Below are positions 57,674-64,000 of a DNA stretch of 64,000 nt, one piece after another. Origin of the DNA: Sulfitobacter albidus (GTDB taxonomy: Bacteria > Pseudomonadota > Alphaproteobacteria > Rhodobacterales > Rhodobacteraceae); contig NZ_CP073581.1 of NCBI RefSeq assembly GCF_018200035.1, positions 2,972,501-3,036,500 on the forward strand, written 5' to 3'. A model generated the notes under the pieces. That model saw only the letters and a program-made list of their open reading frames with translations, was not told the origin of the DNA and did no database searches. The position numbers and the translations under genes were made by a program. Each line of letters begins with the position of its first letter. Within the stretch, counting starts at the first letter, position 1.

Positions 57674-59170
57674 TTGCTGGACGTTTTGATAAGTATCTCT
57701 TTTTCTATCGTATTGATATGGATTGTCTTTCGATGGATCTCGCGATCGGAAATGCCACCGGCTGAAACTGCCGATCCCCCCCATGAAGAGGCGGCGATTC
57801 TTTTTCGGGAGGGGGTTGTCGAACATGCCAGCCCCCTTGCGGCGCGGGCGTTTCCGCTGATCCCCGGCCATCAGGAATGGGGCGATCTGCGGGAGATATT
57901 TCAGGATCGGTTTCCCGGTTTCCCCGCCACCCAGGATGAAGTTACGTCAGATCCGATATATCTGACGGGCGGGCCGCACGCAGCAGGAGAGGCTGCGACG
58001 ATAGAACGGGTCGGCAAAAGCATCCGGCTGACCTTGACCGTCCCACATACCGGCGCCGAAGACTTGCCCCCGGAGATCCTCGAAGAGCTGAGCACCCTGC
58101 GGTTGCTTGCGGCGGTGGACCCCTGTGCCGCATGGTGTGTCGATGCGTCGGGCGATGTCGTCTGGAGCAACCCAGCACACGACGCCCTGCGGGCTGCAAT
58201 GCGCGACCCGCCAGAGGATCCGCTGGTGCCACTGATCCCCGCGGACGCCGACCTGTCAGCGCGGCATTGCATCGCGCTTTCCGGCAGCGCCGATCCGATC
58301 TGGCTGCAACTTGAGCGCCACGAGAAACAAAACGGCGCACTTTTTGTTGCATCAAACGAGACACGGGTCGTGACGGCCGAGGAGGCACGCCGTGATTTTG
58401 TGCAGACGCTTTCAAAAACATTCGCGCATCTGCCGACCGGGCTCGCGATCTTCAACCGAAGCCGACGGCTTATGCTGTTCAATCCCGCACTTGCGGATCT
58501 GACGGGTCTGCCGATCGAATTCCTGGGGCCGCGCCCGACGATCGACACGTTTTTCGACACACTGCGCGAAAGACGTCAGATGCCGGAGCCGAAGGATTAC
58601 ATCGGCTGGCGCCAACGTGTGAACGACATGGTCAGCGCCGCACAAAGCGAGGGATTTGAAGAGACATGGGTATTGGAAAGCGGGCAAACCCTGCGGGTCA
58701 AGGGTCAACCCTACCCCGACGGGGCGCTCGCATTTCTCATTGAGGATATCAGCGCCGAAGTGTCGTTGACACGGAATTTCAGGACAGAGCTGGAACTGGG
58801 TCAAAACCTTCTCGATACATTCGAAGATGCCATCGCGGTTTTTTCCCAAGCAGGGCTGCTGACTTTCTCCAACCTTGCCTACGACAGGATGTGGGGCTTT
58901 GACGGGGCGCTTAGCTTTGCTGATGTGACGATCCACGATGCTGTGGACCTGTGGCGCGCGCAAACCGAAAATCGCGTGAACTGGCAGCGGTTGCGGGAGA
59001 CGGTTCTGACCTTTGGCGAACGCGATGGTTTCGATCTGACAGTCAAAAGGACCGGCGCACCGGAACGGCAGTGCCGCGTGACCCCACTGTCTGCGGAGGC
59101 GACGCTGGTACGCTTTTGCACACCTCCGTCAGTCCCGGCGTTGCCTGTCCCTTTACAGATGCACGAATAG
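57674..59170 (+). CDS. Membrane-anchored multi-PAS protein without kinase domain
   Basis: The 498-residue protein starts at TTG 57674, which is needed to include the N-terminal helix (LDVLISISFSIVLIWIVFRW); the first ATG would lose it. Three PAS-like regions are suggested: about 135-230, 250-360 (LPTGLAIFNRSRRLMLFNPA) and 375-475 (TFEDAIAVFSQAGLLTFSNL). No His-box or ATPase motif is present. Relatives lie upstream of tsaE in Roseobacters; DivL-like signalling is conceivable. Function is unknown. Confidence 0.75.
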   Translation: MLDVLISISFSIVLIWIVFRWISRSEMPPAETADPPHEEAAILFREGVVEHASPLAARAFPLIPGHQEWGDLREIFQDRFPGFPATQDEVTSDPIYLTGGPHAAGEAATIERVGKSIRLTLTVPHTGAEDLPPEILEELSTLRLLAAVDPCAAWCVDASGDVVWSNPAHDALRAAMRDPPEDPLVPLIPADADLSARHCIALSGSADPIWLQLERHEKQNGALFVASNETRVVTAEEARRDFVQTLSKTFAHLPTGLAIFNRSRRLMLFNPALADLTGLPIEFLGPRPTIDTFFDTLRERRQMPEPKDYIGWRQRVNDMVSAAQSEGFEETWVLESGQTLRVKGQPYPDGALAFLIEDISAEVSLTRNFRTELELGQNLLDTFEDAIAVFSQAGLLTFSNLAYDRMWGFDGALSFADVTIHDAVDLWRAQTENRVNWQRLRETVLTFGERDGFDLTVKRTGAPERQCRVTPLSAEATLVRFCTPPSVPALPVPLQMHE

Positions 59171-59209
59171 TCCCTTTTCGGGGAGACTTCCGCGCTGTAG
59201 CAAGGCGCT

Positions 59210-59677
59210 ATGCCAACGCAAAAACACCACTTTTCCAGCCCAGACGAGACTGCCGCGTTCGCACGGCGCATCGGCGCGCGTCTGACCGCCGGGGATACCC
59301 TCCTGCTGACCGGCGATGTAGGCGCGGGTAAGACCCATTTTGCGCGGTCCTTGATACAGTCCCTGCTTGAGACGCCAGAGGATGTGCCGTCACCCACGTT
59401 CACTCTTGTTCAGACCTACGACAGCCCCGTCGCCGAGATCTGGCACGCCGATCTCTACCGGCTGAGCGATCCGTCCGAGATCGAAGAGCTGGGCCTTCGG
59501 GATGCATTTGACACGGCAATCTGCCTTGTCGAATGGCCCGACCGGCTGGGCGATCTGCGGCCCGCCAACGCGCTGGACATCACCCTGAGCCCCGGCGATG
59601 GTGAGACCGATCGGCACATGACGATTGCGTGGGATACAGGACTGTGGGAACAGAAACTTTGCGATGGGATGCCATGA
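59210..59677 (+). CDS. tsaE: tRNA threonylcarbamoyladenosine biosynthesis ATPase TsaE
   Basis: The 155-residue protein has Walker A LTGDVGAGKTHFARSLI (about 31-47), then SPTFTLVQTYD and the conserved HADLYRLSDPSEIEELGL. It is the ATPase that regulates the TsaB-TsaD complex in t6A synthesis. Its stop overlaps the kinase start (ATGA at 59674-59677). Confidence 0.95.
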   Translation: MPTQKHHFSSPDETAAFARRIGARLTAGDTLLLTGDVGAGKTHFARSLIQSLLETPEDVPSPTFTLVQTYDSPVAEIWHADLYRLSDPSEIEELGLRDAFDTAICLVEWPDRLGDLRPANALDITLSPGDGETDRHMTIAWDTGLWEQKLCDGMP

Positions 59678-60684
59678 CCGACCGCGCCGAACGCATCACC
59701 ACTTTTATCGCTGCTTCAGGTTGGCAAGGGGCTGAGCGCGCGTTTCTCGCCGGGGATGCATCGAACCGCCGCTACGACCGGCTGATCGCTGCGGACGGGC
59801 GCAGCGCCGTCCTGATGGATGCGCCCCCGGAAAAGGGAGAGGACGTGCGCCCCTTCATCGCCATTGCAACCCACCTCGCGGAACTGGGCCTGAGTGCACC
59901 AAAGATATTCGCCAGCGATCACGATGCGGGGCTTTTGCTGATCGAGGACCTTGGCGACCGATTGTTCAAACCGGTCATCGCCGCGGATCCTGCGCTCGAA
60001 GAAACGCTTTATGCAGCTGCGGTAGATGTCTTGACCGTTTTGCACCGCGCGGAACCGCCTTCGGGGTTGGCACCCTACGACACGCCGCTTTTGACGCAAT
60101 ACGCGGCCCTTGCCTACGACTGGTACGCCTTCGCCCGGACCGGCGCCCGCGACACGGCGGCACAGGCTGATTTCGAAGCCGCGTTTGCGCCATTGATGGC
60201 CGGACTGTCGCATGGACCGCAGGTATTGGTTCAACGCGATTACCACGCGGAGAACCTGTTGTGGCTGCCGGATCGGTCCGGGGTGGCGCGCGTGGGCCTG
60301 CTGGATTTCCAGGACGCCTTGTTGGGACATCCGGCCTACGATCTTGTCTCGATCCTTCAGGACGCACGCCGCGACGTACCGCGACAGATTGAGGATGCGA
60401 TGATCGCCCGCTATCTCGATCAAAACCCGCAAGACCCCGAGCGTTTCCGCGCCGATTATGCCTTGCTGGGAGTGCAGCGGAACCTGCGGATCATGGGTGC
60501 CTTTGCCCGGCTGTGTCTGCGGGACGGAAAACCCGGATACGTTGATCTGATGCCGCGAGTCTGGGAGTTTGTGGAACGCAACCTTGCCCACCCTGCCCTT
60601 GATTCCGTGGCAAAGATTGTGCGCGAAACCCTTCCATCCCCGACGCAGGAGCTGCGCGATCTGATCCGAAGCAAGGTCGCATGA
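59674..60684 (+). CDS. amgK: AmgK-like N-acetylmuramate/N-acetylglucosamine kinase
   Basis: The 336-residue protein is of the aminoglycoside-phosphotransferase fold: catalytic loop VQRDYHAENLLWL (about 185-197) and metal loop GLLDFQDALLGHPAYDL. Joined directly to a MurU-type uridylyltransferase, it fits AmgK, which phosphorylates recycled MurNAc at the anomeric position. It overlaps tsaE and murU by four bases each. Confidence 0.87.
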   Translation: MTDRAERITTFIAASGWQGAERAFLAGDASNRRYDRLIAADGRSAVLMDAPPEKGEDVRPFIAIATHLAELGLSAPKIFASDHDAGLLLIEDLGDRLFKPVIAADPALEETLYAAAVDVLTVLHRAEPPSGLAPYDTPLLTQYAALAYDWYAFARTGARDTAAQADFEAAFAPLMAGLSHGPQVLVQRDYHAENLLWLPDRSGVARVGLLDFQDALLGHPAYDLVSILQDARRDVPRQIEDAMIARYLDQNPQDPERFRADYALLGVQRNLRIMGAFARLCLRDGKPGYVDLMPRVWEFVERNLAHPALDSVAKIVRETLPSPTQELRDLIRSKVA

Positions 60685-61361
60685 GCCTGCCCGTGCTGCT
60701 CTTCGCTGCGGGGTTTGGCACCCGCATGCGGCCCCTGACGAATGATCGACCAAAGCCGCTGATCCCGGTCGCCGGTCGTCCACTGATTGATCATACGCTT
60801 GATCTTGCACACGCGGTGGCGCCGCCGCGCATCGCTGCCAACCTGCACTACAGGGCCGAAATGTTGCAGGCACATCTTGAGCCTCTCGGCGTGAGATGCG
60901 TGATCGAAGCCCCCGCTATCCTTGAGACAGGTGGCGGGCTGCGCAATGCGCGCGATGCGCTGGGCACCGGGCCGGTGGTAACGCTGAATACCGACGCGAT
61001 CTGGAAAGGGCCAAACCCCGTCGCCGCCCTGCTTGCCGCCTGGGATCCCGAAAAAATGGATGCGCTGTTGATGGGCGTCCCGCCGACGCGGGCGCTGGAG
61101 CACGCCGGCGCGGGAGACTTCACGCGTGCACCGGACGGGCGGCTTACACGCGGACCCGGGCTGGTCTTTGGCGGGGCGCAGATCATCAAGCCAGAGGGGC
61201 TGGACGCATTTGCCGAGACGTCATTTTCGCTGAACCTGCTGTGGGACAGGATGCTCGCCGAGGACCGGCTGTTTGGTCTGCAATACGAGGGGCACTGGTG
61301 CGATGTGGGTCATCCCGGCGGTATCGCCACGGCGGTGGGTTTGATAAATGACACTCTTTGA
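60681..61361 (+). CDS. murU: MurU-like N-acetylmuramate-1-phosphate uridylyltransferase
   Basis: The 226-residue protein has the nucleotidyltransferase signature AAGFGTRMRPLTNDRPKPLI (about 8-27), then ETGGGLRNARDALG and a TDAIW metal site. Shorter than GlmU and GalU, it matches MurU. With AmgK it returns MurNAc to UDP-MurNAc, by-passing the fosfomycin-sensitive MurA step. It overlaps amgK by four bases and addB by fourteen. Confidence 0.88.
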   Translation: MSLPVLLFAAGFGTRMRPLTNDRPKPLIPVAGRPLIDHTLDLAHAVAPPRIAANLHYRAEMLQAHLEPLGVRCVIEAPAILETGGGLRNARDALGTGPVVTLNTDAIWKGPNPVAALLAAWDPEKMDALLMGVPPTRALEHAGAGDFTRAPDGRLTRGPGLVFGGAQIIKPEGLDAFAETSFSLNLLWDRMLAEDRLFGLQYEGHWCDVGHPGGIATAVGLINDTL

Positions 61362-64000
61362 AGCCGCGGACGCGCCGCGCGTCTTTGGCGTAGCGCCGGG
61401 TGTCGATTTCCCCGCAGCGCTGATCTCTGGGCTTGAGGCACGCAGCCTGGGACAGCCGCCCGAAGCGCTTGCGCGCGTGGATCTGATCGTGAACACGGAG
61501 CGTATGGCGCGCCGGTTGCGGCAGTTGTTCGAGGACGGGCCGCCACGCCTGCTCCCGCGCATTCGGACCATCACCGATCTGGGCACGTTGTTGCCGCAGG
61601 TCGTAGTGCCGCCCGGCACCTCCGCGTTGCGGCGGCGGTTAGAGTTGATCCGCCTGATTACGGGTCTCATGGCGCAGTCGGAGACGATCACCCCCAGTAC
61701 GTCGCTCTACGATCTGGCCGACAGCCTTGCGGGCCTCATTGATGAGATGCAGGGCGAAGGGGTCACGCCGGAAGATATTGCCGCGCTGGACGTGAGTGAC
61801 CAATCGGGCCATTGGGAGCGGGCGAAACAATTCCTTGGTATCGTGCAGACCTATTTGCAGGAGACCGAAGCGGCCCCGGATACCGAAGCGCGCCAGCGTT
61901 TGCGCGTCGCCGGCATCGCGGCAGCCTGGGAGGCAATCCCGCCCGCGCACCCGGTCATCATCGCAGGCTCTACAGGATCGCGTGGGACCACGATGATGTT
62001 GATGCAGGCAGTTGCGCGGTTGCCGCAGGGGGCGCTGGTGCTCCCCGGTTTCGACAGCGACATGCCTGCGGATGTCTGGGCGGCGCTCGACGATCCGATG
62101 ATGTCCGAAGACCATCCGCAATACCGCTATCACAAGCTGATGCGCGATCTTGGGGCGTCTGCCAATGCTGTCAGGAACTGGCATGATGTCACGCCGCCCG
62201 CTCCGGCGCGCAACAGGCTGGTATCGCTTTCGCTACGCCCCGCACCGGTCACGGATGCCTGGCGCATCGAGGGGCCCGGCCTGGGTGATCTGACTGCGGC
62301 GGTGACCGACATGACGATGGTTCTGGCCGACACCCCACGGGCCGAAGCGTTGGCGATTGCCCTGCGCTTGCGCCGCGCGGCGCAGGACGGGCAGACCGCC
62401 GCCCTTATCACCCCCGACCGGATGCTCAGCCGCCGGGTGACGGCAGCGCTTGACCGGTGGGGGGTATTACCGGACGACAGCGCGGGAACCCCGCTGCACC
62501 TCTCGCCGCCCGGTCGTTTCCTGCGCCATATTGCGGGCCTGTTCGCCAAACGGATGGATGCGGAGATGTTGCTGACGCTGCTCAAACATCCGCTTACCCA
62601 CTCGACCGCGACACGCAATCTGCACGTCCTTCATACCCAGCGGCTTGAACAAGCGATCCGTCATCGGGGCTTGCCCTACCCCACCGGTGACACGCTGCGC
62701 ATGCTGGTCGATACGGAAATGGCGGACACAGGGTTCGCGGCGTGGATCACGTGGATCTGCGAGAGCCTGCTGGACAAATGGCAGACCGGAGAAGCGGCAC
62801 TGACCCACTGGACAGCCGAACACCTGCGGCTGGCCGAAGCGGTCGCAGCAGGTGTCGGGGGCGATACCGCCCACGGGCTGTGGCAGCAGCGCGCGGGTGT
62901 CGAGGCACAGCGCGTCATGGCGGAGCTTTTGGCCGAAGCCCCCTACGGCGCGGATCTGGATGCAACCGATTATGCTGATCTGGCCGGTGCTCTGATCGCA
63001 GCGGGCGAGGTGCGCGACCGTGACGCGCCGCATCCCGGTATCATGATCTGGGGCACGCTTGAGGCCCGCGTGCAAGGCGCCGAGCTGGTCATCCTCGGCG
63101 GTCTTAATGACGGCACGTGGCCCGAAGCGCCGCCACCCGATCCATGGCTCAACCGCAAGATGCGCCATGACGCGGGGCTGCTGTTGCCCGAACGTCGGGT
63201 CGGGCTGGCCGCACATGACTACCAGCAGTCAGTCTGCGCGCCGCAGGTCTGGATCACCCGCGCAATCCGCTCGGAGGATGCGGAAACGGTGCCGTCCCGC
63301 TGGATCAATCGGCTGGAAAACCTGATGAAGGGCTTGCACGGTCAGGGCGGGGCAGATGCTTGGTCGGCGATGGCCGCACGCGGGCAGATATGGCTCGATC
63401 AGGCGCGTGCGCTTGAGGCCGCGGCGCCACTACCCCCGGCGCGACGCCCCTCACCGCGCCCACCCGTGGCTGTACGCCCGCGCAAGCTTTCAGTAACGGA
63501 GATCAAGACGCTGATCCGCGACCCCTACGCAATCTACGCGAAACACACGCTTGGCCTGCGCGCCCAGCGCCCGCTTGTGCAGTCGCCCGATGCATTGCTG
63601 CGCGGAGTTACGCTGCACACGATCCTTGAACGGTTTGTGAAATCGGTCGTATCAGATCCGACGCAGCTGAGCCGCGACGCGTTCCTGGATACCGCCGGGG
63701 CGGTTCTGGCGGAGGATGTCCCCTGGCCCACCGCCCGCGCGCTTTGGCATGCGCGCATCGCCCGTGTCGCCGACTGGTTTCTGGAGCGCGAGGCCGCCAG
63801 GCTTGCGAACGCGCGCCCCATCGCATTCGAACGTGACGCGATGGGCACGCTGGAGATCCCCGAGATCGGTTTTTCGCTGCACGGCGTTGCCGACCGTATG
63901 GATCAATCCGCCGATGGTGCCGTGCAACTGTATGACTACAAGACCGGAAAACCGCCCACATCGCCGCAGCAGAAACTGTTCGACAAACAGCTCTTGATCG
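61348..64000 (+). CDS. addB: Double-strand break repair protein AddB, N-terminal part (runs off the window)
   Basis: ATG 61348 lies inside the end of murU. The frame is open for 884 codons to the window end, so the gene is cut off. The helicase-like fold lacks a clear active Walker A, and the motif LGGLNDGTWPEAPPPDPWLN lies near residue 585. The start of the nuclease domain is visible (LSVTEIKTLIRDPYAIYAKH; YDYKTGKPP near 865). At the first position where many AddB proteins have an iron-sulfur cysteine there is none here. AddAB processes DNA ends for recombination. Confidence 0.93.
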   Translation, partial: MTLFEAADAPRVFGVAPGVDFPAALISGLEARSLGQPPEALARVDLIVNTERMARRLRQLFEDGPPRLLPRIRTITDLGTLLPQVVVPPGTSALRRRLELIRLITGLMAQSETITPSTSLYDLADSLAGLIDEMQGEGVTPEDIAALDVSDQSGHWERAKQFLGIVQTYLQETEAAPDTEARQRLRVAGIAAAWEAIPPAHPVIIAGSTGSRGTTMMLMQAVARLPQGALVLPGFDSDMPADVWAALDDPMMSEDHPQYRYHKLMRDLGASANAVRNWHDVTPPAPARNRLVSLSLRPAPVTDAWRIEGPGLGDLTAAVTDMTMVLADTPRAEALAIALRLRRAAQDGQTAALITPDRMLSRRVTAALDRWGVLPDDSAGTPLHLSPPGRFLRHIAGLFAKRMDAEMLLTLLKHPLTHSTATRNLHVLHTQRLEQAIRHRGLPYPTGDTLRMLVDTEMADTGFAAWITWICESLLDKWQTGEAALTHWTAEHLRLAEAVAAGVGGDTAHGLWQQRAGVEAQRVMAELLAEAPYGADLDATDYADLAGALIAAGEVRDRDAPHPGIMIWGTLEARVQGAELVILGGLNDGTWPEAPPPDPWLNRKMRHDAGLLLPERRVGLAAHDYQQSVCAPQVWITRAIRSEDAETVPSRWINRLENLMKGLHGQGGADAWSAMAARGQIWLDQARALEAAAPLPPARRPSPRPPVAVRPRKLSVTEIKTLIRDPYAIYAKHTLGLRAQRPLVQSPDALLRGVTLHTILERFVKSVVSDPTQLSRDAFLDTAGAVLAEDVPWPTARALWHARIARVADWFLEREAARLANARPIAFERDAMGTLEIPEIGFSLHGVADRMDQSADGAVQLYDYKTGKPPTSPQQKLFDKQLLI

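Overview
The window looks like chromosomal DNA of a marine Rhodobacterales (Roseobacter group) alphaproteobacterium. The evidence is high G+C, a regB/senC-regA redox locus near ahcY, an smo/mtl-type polyol operon, a mic60-hemY-hemD cluster, a NodH-like sulfotransferase gene with glycosyltransferases, and an LptC-LptA-LptB/HPF/PtsN block without rpoN. No genus can be named from this sequence alone. No rRNA, tRNA, CRISPR array, insertion sequence or prophage was seen, and no gene-free stretch exceeds 300 bases. || Layout. 1-1.95 kb: end of a TRAP dicarboxylate-type transporter (DctQ end, DctM) with a convergent MarR-type regulator. 2.1-6.3 kb: kdsD-kdsB-kdsA for Kdo synthesis and a convergent phosphomannomutase. 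6.4-10.4 kb: an Lrp-type regulator divergent from a fused indolepyruvate ferredoxin oxidoreductase. 10.5-19.6 kb: a LacI-type regulator, a sorbitol/mannitol ABC transporter (SmoE, F, G, K), sorbitol and mannitol dehydrogenases, fructokinase and a P-loop kinase. 19.7-22.9 kb: a membrane hybrid histidine kinase, a lone receiver protein and a PaaX-type regulator. 22.9-26.7 kb: RNase D, LptC-LptA-LptB, HPF and PtsN. 26.7-36.7 kb: a surface-glycan region with a sulfotransferase, four glycosyltransferases, GalU, CysQ, a KpsM-type permease and an SH3 protein. 36.8-41.8 kb: AlkB, DnaK, DnaJ and RadC, with clear heat-shock and terminator signals. 41.8-50.3 kb: a copper-type ATPase, HemY, Mic60-like protein, HemD, TsaD, GpsA, YciI and EVE proteins. 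50.5-54.9 kb: DUF2853, a PRC-barrel protein, AhcY, a small secreted protein, an HD hydrolase and a GNAT enzyme. 54.9-57.6 kb: RegA, SenC and RegB. 57.7-64 kb: a PAS membrane protein, TsaE, AmgK-like kinase, MurU-like uridylyltransferase and AddB, which runs off the end. || How the genes fit together. Much of the window concerns the cell envelope: Kdo synthesis, LPS export, MurNAc recycling (AmgK/MurU) and a probably sulfated glycan (NodH-like enzyme plus CysQ to remove PAP). The polyol block forms a full route from periplasmic capture to fructose 6-phosphate. The RegBA/SenC block is a redox-sensing system. || Sequence quality. Five conserved genes (smoF, smoS, mtlK, a paaX-type gene, gpsA) are broken only by six single-base losses, each in a run of four to seven G or C. 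Adding one base at each site restores full-length, family-typical proteins, so uncorrected homopolymer errors are the likeliest explanation. These genes are given with their full corrected spans.
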